Positions 54,658 through 62,487 of a DNA stretch of 64,000 nt are shown here, piece by piece. Location: assembly GCF_001695835.1 (NCBI RefSeq), contig NZ_MBSO01000018.1:1-64000 (forward strand), given 5' to 3'. Positions within the stretch are counted from its first letter, which is position 1, and every line of letters starts with the position of its first letter. Below the pieces are notes generated by a model. It did not search any database. It was not told the origin of the DNA and worked only from the letters and a program-made list of their open reading frames with translations. A program made the translations under genes and the position numbers. Origin of the DNA: Ensifer sp. LC11. GTDB lineage: Bacteria > Pseudomonadota > Alphaproteobacteria > Rhizobiales > Rhizobiaceae.

Positions 54658-55821
54658 TCATTCGAAGACGATGGTCGGTGCCGCGCGGCTCTTGTCTTGC
54701 TGCTGGGCAGACAGCTGTTCCCAGACCTTGGACGCGATATCCCGATAGACCCGCGCGACTTCGCCAGTCGGATCCGATGCGACCAGGGGCGTGCCCGCAT
54801 CCGATGTTTCGCGAATGCCCATGGTGAGCGGCACTTCGCCGAGGAACGGGACGCCGATGCGTTCGGCCTCCTTGCGGGCGCCGCCATGGCCGAAGATATC
54901 GTAGCGGTTGCCCGTATCCGGGGCGATGAAGTAGCTCATGTTCTCGACGATGCCGAGAACCGGAACCTCAACCTTTCGGAACATCGCCAGGCCCTTGCGG
55001 GCATCGATCAGCGCCAGGTCCTGGGGCGTCGAGACGATGACGGCACCGGCAAGCGGGACCTGCTGGGCCATGGTCAACTGTGCGTCGCCGGTACCCGGCG
55101 GCATGTCGACAACCAGGACGTCGAGATCGCCCCAGGCGACTTCGCGCAGCATCTGCAATAGCGCCGACTGGATCATCGGGCCGCGCCAGATCATCGCCAC
55201 CTCCTCGTCGACGAGGAAGCCCATGGACATGACCTTGAGGCCGTAGTTTTCCATCGGGCGGATGAGGCGGCCTTCGATCTGCTGCGGCCGGCCGGAAATC
55301 TTCAACAGACGCGGCATCGACGGGCCGTAGATATCGGCATCGAGCAAACCGACCTTCAAGCCGTTTGCCTTCAGCGCCAGCGCCAGATTGACCGACGTCG
55401 TCGACTTGCCGACGCCCCCCTTACCCGAAGCAACCGCGATGATCGCACCGACACCCGGGATTCCGGCCTTGGCGGGAGGCCCGCCTGCGGGACGCTGGGC
55501 ATGGGAGTGGCCGGCATGAGATGGCGCCGAGGGTTGCGGACGCTGGACCGGCGCGCCGCCGGGAGCCGCCTTGCGGTCGGCGGTCAATGCCACCATGGCC
55601 GCCGTGATTCCCGGGATTTCGCGCACCACGCGCTCGGCCGCGGCCCGCATCGGCTCCAGTTCCTTGGCGCGGTCGGCCGGCACGGTAATCGAGAAATAGG
55701 CCTTGCCGTCGGAAATGAAGACGTCCGACACGAGCCCAAGGTCGACAATGTTGCCTTCCATGTCCGGGCCGCGAACCGCCCGCAGCTTCTCAAGAACCAC
55801 TTCTCTGGTGACTTCCGGCAT
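54658..55821 (-). CDS. mrp: Mrp/NBP35-type Fe-S cluster carrier ATPase
   Basis: A 387-residue P-loop ATPase that carries or inserts Fe-S clusters. It begins with an MIP18-like N-terminal domain (MPEVTREVVLEKLRAVRGPDMEGNIVDLGLV), then a Pro/Gly/His-rich linker, then the Walker-type SGKGGVGKSTTSVNLALALK and further ATPase segments (LLDADIYGPSMPRLL; DVLVVDMPPGTGDAQLTM). The CxxC expected in Mrp proteins is not seen in the usual place (VENMSYFIAPDTGNRYDIFGHGG), as in several rhizobial homologues. The start follows GAGGGCGCG. Confidence 0.92.
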   Translation of the reverse strand: MPEVTREVVLEKLRAVRGPDMEGNIVDLGLVSDVFISDGKAYFSITVPADRAKELEPMRAAAERVVREIPGITAAMVALTADRKAAPGGAPVQRPQPSAPSHAGHSHAQRPAGGPPAKAGIPGVGAIIAVASGKGGVGKSTTSVNLALALKANGLKVGLLDADIYGPSMPRLLKISGRPQQIEGRLIRPMENYGLKVMSMGFLVDEEVAMIWRGPMIQSALLQMLREVAWGDLDVLVVDMPPGTGDAQLTMAQQVPLAGAVIVSTPQDLALIDARKGLAMFRKVEVPVLGIVENMSYFIAPDTGNRYDIFGHGGARKEAERIGVPFLGEVPLTMGIRETSDAGTPLVASDPTGEVARVYRDIASKVWEQLSAQQQDKSRAAPTIVFE

Positions 55822-55954
55822 CGCGCCCTCTCATTCTTTTCTTAATTCCTTAGATAGTCGAGGCGGGGCGCTTCGCCAATGCGACATAACGGAAAAAGGA
55901 AGGGCCACCACTCGCCCTGGTGTCCGTACATCCGGGATCACCTGGAGGCGAGCA

Positions 55955-56143
55955 GTGGCCCTTTTCTTCGCGACCTTCGTGGGCGCTGTCTTCTTTTTAG
56001 TCCCCTCTGGACATGCCAATAGAAATGCAGGATGCGTGCCAACTTCGCTGAACACAGATATAGATAGAAGATTCAATCAGATAGCCTGCCTAGGCTCTGG
56101 CCCGGCGCTGACAATAGGTGCCCAGTTTCTGAGCATCGCCTGA
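55955..56143 (+). CDS. Small exported protein (62 residues)
   Basis: A GTG start with GGAGG six bases upstream opens a frame encoding a signal peptide (ALFFATFVGAVFFLVPSGHA) followed by a 42-residue mature part with two Cys residues (NRNAGCVPTSLNTDIDRR and FNQIACLGSGPAL), spaced to allow a disulfide. The frame could be read further upstream but only the GTG has a ribosome site. No family is recognised. It is divergent from mrp. Confidence 0.55.
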   Translation: MALFFATFVGAVFFLVPSGHANRNAGCVPTSLNTDIDRRFNQIACLGSGPALTIGAQFLSIA

Positions 56144-56355
56144 GAAATCGCTCAGCTTTGGAGCATTTCGCCACATCGCGCGTTCGTTCTGAACGCACTG
56201 AGAGCGCGGGAAAACCTTTCGCTCGCGGTCGTTTCACCATGAGAACGGGACGCGCCAGAATAGAGCTGGCGCGCGACCTGCATCGCAACTGCACAGCCGC
56301 ACGGCAATCGGCCCGGCCGTCGCCGAGGCAACGGCGAAAGCGGGAACCTTGGGGC

Positions 56356-57129
56356 TTAGCTGATGTAGCCCTTTTTCATCGCCTTCACGACCGCCTGGGT
56401 GCGGTTGACGGCGTCAAGCTTCTTGGTCACGTGATTGAGGTAGTGATTGACCGTATGCTCGGAGAGCCCGAGGATGCCGGCGATCTCGGCGCTGGTCTTT
56501 CCGGCGGCCGTCCAGCTCAAACACTGGATCTCGCGTTCCGAAAGGGCGGCACCGCTGCTCTTCCATACGGAGCCGATCTCGGCGAGACGGTTGTAGACAT
56601 GGATCGCGATCATCTGCAGTTCCATGGTGACCGTCATCGGCAGCTCGACCAGAGGTCCCATCAAGATGACAGCACCGCGCCCGCCTTCGGCATCGTGGAC
56701 CGGGAAGTAGCTCGCCTGGAAGATGCCGTTTTCGCGCAGCATTGCGATATATTCGGCCGCCGATTCCGGCTTGCCGCCCTCGCCCTCCCAGTCTGCGAGC
56801 GTGACCTGGAACGGCGTCGTCGTCTCACGCAGCCGGCGCACGCCGGTGCTGAAGCGCAGCATCGACAGGCTGTCATACTTGTTCAACAGTTCTGCCGGCA
56901 TGTTGGAGATGACGGTGCTTGCAGCCAGACGCTCCACATCGATCGAGGGGATCGAGCAGATAAGAAAGGTCTTGAAGCCAAAGACCTGCGTTACCCTCCG
57001 CATGTAGCGGATGATATCGAACTGGGTCTCAAGCTTTGCGATCTCGGACGCGAAATCACCGCCCCGGGGCAGATCTGCGTCAGTCATCCCGGTCGTCATC
57101 GTATCCTGCATTCGCGCGTTCCATGGCAT
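56356..57129 (-). CDS. LuxR-type regulator (first of a tandem pair)
   Basis: A 257-residue regulator with an N-terminal autoinducer-binding-like domain and a C-terminal LuxR helix-turn-helix (about 190-250: LSEREIQCLSWTAAGKTSAEIAGILGLSEHTVNHYLNHVTKKLDAVNRTQAVVKAMKKGYI). In the ligand domain, NMPAELLNKYDSLSMLRFSTGV lacks the Trp and Asp expected in acyl-homoserine-lactone receptors. No luxI gene is nearby. Start is uncertain; several Met codons follow (also at residue 7, 11 and 15). The second LuxR-type gene lies upstream, 144 bases away on the same strand. Confidence 0.88.
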   Translation of the reverse strand: MPWNARMQDTMTTGMTDADLPRGGDFASEIAKLETQFDIIRYMRRVTQVFGFKTFLICSIPSIDVERLAASTVISNMPAELLNKYDSLSMLRFSTGVRRLRETTTPFQVTLADWEGEGGKPESAAEYIAMLRENGIFQASYFPVHDAEGGRGAVILMGPLVELPMTVTMELQMIAIHVYNRLAEIGSVWKSSGAALSEREIQCLSWTAAGKTSAEIAGILGLSEHTVNHYLNHVTKKLDAVNRTQAVVKAMKKGYIS

Positions 57130-57273
57130 TCATCGAGTATCAAATAGACCGAGCCGGCCGCCAATGCCAACAGATGTTCGAGTTTCCCCGCCGCCTCGAC
57201 CCAAAAGTCTGTGTATTTCCCCCCGCGAAGGGCCAACGCCGTCATCGGCATCGCGCACGGCGCGTAAAGATTG

Positions 57274-58014
57274 TCAATTGATCAACCCGGCACGCATGGC
57301 TTTTGCAACGGTCTGGACCCGATTGACCGAATCCAACTTGCGCGTCGCACGGTTCAGATAGTGATTGACCGTGTATTCGGACAACGCCAGGATTTTCGCC
57401 ATTTCACTTGTGGTCTTGCCCGCTGCCGCCCAGCGCAGGCACTCCACCTCGCGGCGTGACAGGCTTCCCGCACCGCGCCGGTCGCGATCACGAACTTCCA
57501 TATATTTGCTGTAGAGCACGCCGGCCCACAGGTTGAGCTCCTGAAGCTCGTCGTTCGAGACCACGGGGCGGTCGCCACCAAAGGCGATCGCCGCGCGATG
57601 CCCGCCCGCATCGTGCACCGGCAAATAGAGTCCGCGCGGCATGTTCGCCTGCTCGAAGACGCAGATGGCCGCATCGCCCTTGCCGTCGGAGCGGCGGCGC
57701 GCCAATTGATGCGCATCGTAGGTAAAGGGAATCGTGCTGCGGCGCAGCCGCTGGATCACCGGGCTACCATTGATCAGCCCGGCACTGTCATACCCCTTGA
57801 GGAAAGCGGCCGGGTAGTTCGTCATCAGCGCGTTGACCGACAGGCTGTTGCAATCCGTCTCGGGGACGGCAAGCACCAGGAAGCCCCGGAAACCGTAGGC
57901 ATCCGCAACCTGCGTGATCACACGCTTTATATCGTCTTCGCAACAGATCGGCCCCCGGATGGTCCGCCCATCAGGAAGCGTCAACGCCGACAAATTCGCG
58001 CTGAAATCGATCAT
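57274..58014 (-). CDS. LuxR-type regulator (second of a tandem pair)
   Basis: A 246-residue protein with the same layout: ligand-binding-like N-terminus and HTH (LSRREVECLRWAAAGKTTSEMAKILALSEYTVNHYLNRATRKLDSVNRVQTVAKAMRAGLIN). The domain motif TNYPAAFLKGYDSAGLINGSPVIQRLR keeps the NYP and Tyr but has Phe for Trp and Ser for the Asp of the DPV motif. The ATG follows GGAGAAGGGCGGAAG. The two genes resemble each other and are probably paralogues; such pairs (for example VisN/VisR) work together, but the motility genes that would support that name are not here. Confidence 0.88.
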   Translation of the reverse strand: MIDFSANLSALTLPDGRTIRGPICCEDDIKRVITQVADAYGFRGFLVLAVPETDCNSLSVNALMTNYPAAFLKGYDSAGLINGSPVIQRLRRSTIPFTYDAHQLARRRSDGKGDAAICVFEQANMPRGLYLPVHDAGGHRAAIAFGGDRPVVSNDELQELNLWAGVLYSKYMEVRDRDRRGAGSLSRREVECLRWAAAGKTTSEMAKILALSEYTVNHYLNRATRKLDSVNRVQTVAKAMRAGLIN

Positions 58015-58208
58015 CTTCCGCCCTTCTCCACATCCGGAACCGCGCAGGAACCGGCCGCTGACGCCGCATGAAGATCACGTCAAATTTCTACCAATACCAA
58101 AATCAAACCAGACTAAGACCATCCACGAACCTGAGTCTGATATATTAAAAGCTATCGAGCTTGACGCGCCACGTCCAGTCGATGTTTCTAATTTACCGTA
58201 AAGTGAAT

Positions 58209-59030
58209 TCAAGGTCCACCGCGCCCGGGACCGAGACGGATCACCGCCTCCTCGCCAATCGCTCTTGCGACCTCCCGAACCGGCGCCGCCCAGGCCGACA
58301 ATTGCTCCATGGTGACCCGGTAGGCGGGACCGGTCACGGAGATTCCGGCCGCAAGTTCACCACCGGGAATGGAGATCGGTGCCGCAACGCAGCGGATCTC
58401 CGCCTCATGCTCCTCGCGATCGAAGGCATGGCCGTCGCGCCGGATCTCCTCGATCTCCGCCAGCAATGTGGCGGCCGACCGGTGCGTATGCGACGTGAAT
58501 GCGTGAAATTCGGTCCGAGCCAACACACGCTCCAGCTGTGGCTGCCCAAGCAGGGACAGCGCCGCCTTACCTATTCCGGTGCAATAGGCCGGCGACGCCT
58601 TGCCGATCTGCGAGCTCATGCGCACCGTCTGGCGGCTCTCCACCTTATCCACATAGACGATCTCCGTTTCGCGCAGGATGCCAAGATGCACGGTCTCGCC
58701 GGTCAATTCGTGCAGGCGCTGCAGATGGGGCTCGGCCACGTCGCGAAACCGGTTGGCGGACCAGGAACGATAGGCAAGCGTCAGCAGACGAAGGCCAGGC
58801 TCGTAGGAAAGGTCGCGTCGCTGGATCAGCAAGTCCTCCTCGACAAGGTGGCTAAGCAATCGGTGCAGGGTGCCGCGCGGCTGGCCGGACCTGGCAAGAA
58901 TATCGGTGAAACGCTGCGGGCCATCGGCCGTGACCACCGCCTCCAGCACCGCGATCGCCTTGCCGAGCGTGCCGGTGCCCGCCTCGGTCCGGCTTTCATC
59001 CATTGCGCCTGTCGCTTCATTGGTCATCAT
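58209..59030 (-). CDS. IclR-family transcriptional regulator
   Basis: A 273-residue regulator. The N-terminal winged helix (LGKAIAVLEAVVTADGPQRFTDILARSGQPRGTLHRLLSHLVEEDLL) is followed by the IclR effector domain (LTGETVHLGILRETEIVYVDKVES ... YCTGIGKAALSLL ... EIRCVAAPI). It is divergent from the D-galactose catabolism genes with a promoter and a 17-bp palindrome in between, so it most likely represses or controls that operon. Effector is unknown; galactonate or a keto-deoxy acid is likely. Confidence 0.9.
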   Translation of the reverse strand: MMTNEATGAMDESRTEAGTGTLGKAIAVLEAVVTADGPQRFTDILARSGQPRGTLHRLLSHLVEEDLLIQRRDLSYEPGLRLLTLAYRSWSANRFRDVAEPHLQRLHELTGETVHLGILRETEIVYVDKVESRQTVRMSSQIGKASPAYCTGIGKAALSLLGQPQLERVLARTEFHAFTSHTHRSAATLLAEIEEIRRDGHAFDREEHEAEIRCVAAPISIPGGELAAGISVTGPAYRVTMEQLSAWAAPVREVARAIGEEAVIRLGPGRGGP

Positions 59031-59075
59031 GGCTCACTCGTCTCCGACAGTCATCGCCGCATCGCGCGCTCGACC

Positions 59076-59104
59076 TTGACAAGATAGACGCTTCAACGCG
59101 ATAA
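59076..59104 (+). promoter_or_regulatory. Promoter of the dgo operon
   Basis: TTGACA and CGATAA are separated by 17 bases. The box pair lies 75 bases before the dehydrogenase ATG and just upstream of the palindrome at 59124, in a place where a repressor would block transcription. Confidence 0.55.
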
Positions 59105-59123
59105 TTCCATATATTAAAATCAA

Positions 59124-59140
59124 GTTCCAAATAATGGAAC
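59124..59140. promoter_or_regulatory. Likely IclR-type operator
   Basis: GTTCCAAATAATGGAAC is a perfect inverted repeat (GTTCCA / TGGAAC) around a five-base AT-rich centre. An additional AATTCCATATATT half-site lies about 20 bases upstream. Both are in the divergent gap between the IclR gene and the dgo operon. Confidence 0.6.
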
Positions 59141-59179
59141 TATACGAGACACCACGCGGCTTTCTGGGGATGCAGGACA

Positions 59180-59950
59180 ATGCCGGTGCCTAGAGCACAG
59201 TTTCACGATTTGAGGGACCGCTGTGTGTTGGTTACCGGCGGCGGCTCCGGTATCGGCGCTGCGCTGGTCGAGAGCTTCGCCCATCAAGGCGCACGCGTTG
59301 CCTTCGTCGATATCGACGAGCAGGCGAGCGTCGCACTTGCCGAAAGGCTTGGCGAGGAAACCGGTGCCGCACCGCATTTCATTCTCGCCGACCTGCGCAA
59401 CGTCGAAGCGGTACAAAGAGCCGCAGAGACCGCCGCAGCGTCGCTCGGCGCGATCCATGTGCTCGTCAATAATGCCGCGCGCGACGACCGCGAGGCAATG
59501 GAAGCGGTAACGGAAGCAAGCTGGGATGAGAGCCAGGCCGTCAATCTGCGCCATTTCTTCTTCATGAGCCAGGCGGTTGCACCGCATATGCGTCGGGCTG
59601 GCGGCGGCTCGATCGTCAATTTCTCGTCGATCGCCTTTCTGCTCAACATGGCCGAGATCCCGGCCTACGCGACCGCCAAGGCCGGAATAGTCGGCCTCAC
59701 CAAATCGCTCGCCGGCAAGCTCGGCCCCGACAATATCCGCGTCAACGCGATCCTGCCTGGCATGATCGTCACCGAACGGCAGAAACGGCTGTGGCTCAGT
59801 GACGAAGCAATTGCCGGCATGCAGGAAAGGCAATGCCTGAAACGCAGCCTGACTGAGGACGACCTCGTCGGCCCCTGCCTGTACCTCGCGTCGGAATGCT
59901 CGTTGGGCATGACCGCGCAAACAATGATCATCGATGGAGGCGCACTTTGA
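59180..59950 (+). CDS. Short-chain dehydrogenase, probable D-galactose 1-dehydrogenase
   Basis: A 256-residue SDR oxidoreductase. The cofactor motif is VTGGGSGIGAAL, NNAARDD and the catalytic SSIAFLLNMAEIPAYATAKAGI with Ser, Tyr and Lys. The C-terminal TAQTMIIDGGAL is typical. As first gene of the operon with a lactonase, dehydratase, kinase and aldolase of galactonate, it fits the first step, oxidation of D-galactose to galactonolactone. Other aldose substrates are possible. The ATG follows ATGCAGGACA. Confidence 0.85.
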   Translation: MPVPRAQFHDLRDRCVLVTGGGSGIGAALVESFAHQGARVAFVDIDEQASVALAERLGEETGAAPHFILADLRNVEAVQRAAETAAASLGAIHVLVNNAARDDREAMEAVTEASWDESQAVNLRHFFFMSQAVAPHMRRAGGGSIVNFSSIAFLLNMAEIPAYATAKAGIVGLTKSLAGKLGPDNIRVNAILPGMIVTERQKRLWLSDEAIAGMQERQCLKRSLTEDDLVGPCLYLASECSLGMTAQTMIIDGGAL

Positions 59951-60870
59951 TGACGGCAGCCTATTATGCCGCAGTCGACTGGGGAACCACGAGTTTCCGG
60001 CTGTGGATCATCGGCGAGGATGGCTCGGTGCTCGCCGAACGCCGCAGCGGCGAAGGCATGACCACAGCCAACAAGACCGGCTTCCATGCGATCCTGGAGC
60101 GGCATCTTGCCGCCGTCGATGCGCCAAGCCATCTGCCCGCGATCATCTGCGGCATGGCGGGGGCCAAACAGGGGTGGGTCGAGGCCGGCTATCTCGACAC
60201 CCCGGCGGCGCTTTCCGACATCGCCTCCCACGCCGTTGCCGTTCCGGATCTCGACCGCGATATCCGCATCCTGCCGGGTCTTGCACAACGCGACAAACGG
60301 CATCCGGACGTGATGCGCGGCGAGGAAACCCAGTTGCTTGGCGCAGCTGCTGAACTCGGCCGCGGTCGGCACCTCGTTTGCATGCCGGGAACCCACAGCA
60401 AGTGGGTTCGGCTCGAAGACGGCGCTGTCAGCGGTTTTGCCACCTTCATGACCGGCGAACTGTTCGATGTGATCTCGAAGCACTCGATCCTCAGCCACTC
60501 GATCGCGGACGCGCACATTTTTTCCGGCGATCATCCCGCCTTTGCGGCGGCAGTTGCCGAAGCGCGGACCAATTCGGCGCTTGGAACCAGCTTGCTGTTT
60601 GGCGCGCGCGCCGGACAGCTGCTGCATGGGGCAAGTGCCACCGATGCCAAGGCGTTGCTGTCCGGCACGCTGATCGGTCTCGAAATCGCCGGCGCACTGG
60701 CAACGGCGGCCGAGACAATCGACAGCATCTGCCTGGTTGCCTCCGGATCACTCGGCACACTCTATCAGGCAGCGCTCGAAAGCCTCGATTGCCCTCTTGC
60801 CATCGTCGATGCCGATGCGGCTGTGCGCACCGGTCTGTCGACTGCCGCTCAGGCCATCTGGCCCCTTTGA
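59950..60870 (+). CDS. dgoK: 2-dehydro-3-deoxygalactonokinase
   Basis: A 306-residue sugar-acid kinase. It opens with YYAAVDWGTTSFRLWIIGEDG, an actin-fold ATPase start, and includes PAIICGMAGAKQGWVEAGY and LGTSLLFGARAGQLL. It phosphorylates 2-keto-3-deoxygalactonate at O6. The ATG overlaps the stop codon of the dehydrogenase (TGATG), so translation is coupled. The longer frame upstream is not used. Confidence 0.93.
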   Translation: MTAAYYAAVDWGTTSFRLWIIGEDGSVLAERRSGEGMTTANKTGFHAILERHLAAVDAPSHLPAIICGMAGAKQGWVEAGYLDTPAALSDIASHAVAVPDLDRDIRILPGLAQRDKRHPDVMRGEETQLLGAAAELGRGRHLVCMPGTHSKWVRLEDGAVSGFATFMTGELFDVISKHSILSHSIADAHIFSGDHPAFAAAVAEARTNSALGTSLLFGARAGQLLHGASATDAKALLSGTLIGLEIAGALATAAETIDSICLVASGSLGTLYQAALESLDCPLAIVDADAAVRTGLSTAAQAIWPL

Positions 60871-60885
60871 ACGAAAGACACTCCC

Positions 60886-61521
60886 ATGAACCGCATCCCC
60901 TTTCCGCCGATGAAATATCCGCTGATCGCAATCCTGCGCGGCCTCAAGCCGGAGGAAACCGAAGGCGTCGTCGGTGCGCTGATCGAGACCGGCTTCTCCG
61001 CCATCGAGATCCCGCTGAATTCGCCCGATCCGTTCCGCTCGATCGAGACGGCCGTAAAGATGGCACCCGAGGGCTGCCTCATCGGCGCCGGCACGGTGCT
61101 GACCACAGCACAGGTCGAACAGCTCGCCGATGTCGGCGGCCGACTGATGGTGAGCCCGAATGTCGAACCGGTGGTCATCTCGCTTGCGGCAAGCAAGGGC
61201 ATGGTCACCATGCCCGGGGTGCTGACGCCGACAGAGGCGCTCTCGGCGGCGGCCGCCGGTGCGACCGGTCTCAAATTCTTCCCGGCAAGCGTGCTTGGGC
61301 CATCGGGTATCACCGCCATCCGCGCCATCCTGCCGCCGGAACTGGAGATCGCCGCCGTCGGCGGGGTTTCCGATGCGAACTTCGGCGATTACGCCAAGGC
61401 CGGCATCCGCAGCTTCGGTCTCGGCTCGAGCCTCTACAAGCCTGGCATGAGCGCTGCCGAAGTCCGCGAGCGCGCGGTCGCAACCGTCAAGGCCTATGAC
61501 GCCGTCTACGGAGCACGATGA
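60886..61521 (+). CDS. dgoA: 2-dehydro-3-deoxy-6-phosphogalactonate aldolase
   Basis: A 211-residue class I aldolase of the KDPG/KDPGal family. Segments are YPLIAILRGLKPEETEGVVGALIETGFSAIEIPLNSPDP (with the Glu), GAGTVLTTAQVEQLADVGG, MPGVLTPTEALSAAAAGATGLKFFPAS (with the Schiff-base Lys) and AVGGVSDANFGDYAKAG. It splits the keto-deoxy phosphate into pyruvate and glyceraldehyde 3-phosphate. It starts 15 bases after dgoK. Confidence 0.94.
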   Translation: MNRIPFPPMKYPLIAILRGLKPEETEGVVGALIETGFSAIEIPLNSPDPFRSIETAVKMAPEGCLIGAGTVLTTAQVEQLADVGGRLMVSPNVEPVVISLAASKGMVTMPGVLTPTEALSAAAAGATGLKFFPASVLGPSGITAIRAILPPELEIAAVGGVSDANFGDYAKAGIRSFGLGSSLYKPGMSAAEVRERAVATVKAYDAVYGAR

Positions 61522-62405
61522 TGAGCGATACCATTCCCTTTTCCGGCAGCATCCTTTGCGAGGAGACCTCGCTCCTCGGGGAAGGCCCAACCTATGACCC
61601 GGCCACCGGCACCGCCTGGTGGTTCAACATCAAGGGCCAGAAGCTGCACGAGCTGCACCTCGAAAGCGGGCGCAAGACCGTGCATGCCCTGCCCTTCCTC
61701 GGCAGCGTGCTGGCCGTCATCGACCCGGCCCGGCAACTGATCGCGACCGACCAGGGGCTGTTTGTCCGCGATACGCGGACCGGTGCATCCAGCCTGCTTG
61801 TCACGCTCAAGGACAAGCCCGGCAATCGTTCCAACGACGGCCGCGTCCATGCGTCCGGTTCGCTGTGGATCGGCACCATGGGCCGCAGTGCCGAGAAGGG
61901 CGCCGGCGCGATCTATCACGTGGCCGGCACCAAGGTGACGAAACTCTACGACAGCATCACCATTCCCAACAGCATCTGCTTTTCACCTGACGGTAGCGTC
62001 GCCTATTTCGTCGATACCGACGTCAACCACCTGATGCGCGTCGACATCGATGCCGAGACGGGGCTGCCGAAGGGTGAACCAAGCCTGCTCGTCGACGGCA
62101 GCGGCGAAGCCGGCGGCATCGACGGCTCGGTGTGCGATGCCGATGGCCTGATCTGGAACGCCCGCTGGGGCAGCGGCACGGTCGACGTATACCGCCCTGA
62201 TGGTGCGCGGATCGCACGCTATGCCGTCCCGACGACGCAACCGAGCTGCACGGCCTTCATCGGACCGAAGGCCGACCGCATGCTGGTGACGTCGGCCTGG
62301 CAGGACCTGGACGACGCAACGCGGGCGGCCGACCCGCACGCCGGAAAGACGTTTGAACTCGGCATCACGGTCAAGGGACGCTTCGAGCCGGCATTCCGGC
62401 TCTGA
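61518..62405 (+). CDS. SMP-30/gluconolactonase family lactonase
   Basis: A 295-residue six-bladed propeller lactonase. Metal-binding segments are LLGEGPTYDPATGTAWWFNI (Glu), KDKPGNRSNDGRVHASGSLWIGTMG (Asn), and NSICFSPDGSVAYFVDTDVNHLMRVDI (Asp/Asn). It would open galactonolactone to galactonate, step two of the pathway. Its ATG overlaps the dgoA stop codon (ATGATG), so the two are coupled. Confidence 0.9.
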   Translation: MMSDTIPFSGSILCEETSLLGEGPTYDPATGTAWWFNIKGQKLHELHLESGRKTVHALPFLGSVLAVIDPARQLIATDQGLFVRDTRTGASSLLVTLKDKPGNRSNDGRVHASGSLWIGTMGRSAEKGAGAIYHVAGTKVTKLYDSITIPNSICFSPDGSVAYFVDTDVNHLMRVDIDAETGLPKGEPSLLVDGSGEAGGIDGSVCDADGLIWNARWGSGTVDVYRPDGARIARYAVPTTQPSCTAFIGPKADRMLVTSAWQDLDDATRAADPHAGKTFELGITVKGRFEPAFRL

Positions 62406-62487
62406 TGAACGACAGCACTGGCGCAACGCCAAGAAAAAGTCATACAATTAATCCAAGCGATGAATCGCATGGAGAGGGAGTGCTCGC

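Noticed and set aside
56356-58014. Naming the two LuxR-type genes visN and visR
   Set aside because: The pair is of similar size and layout, but VisN/VisR lie among flagellar genes in S. meliloti, and none are near; the name would be a guess.
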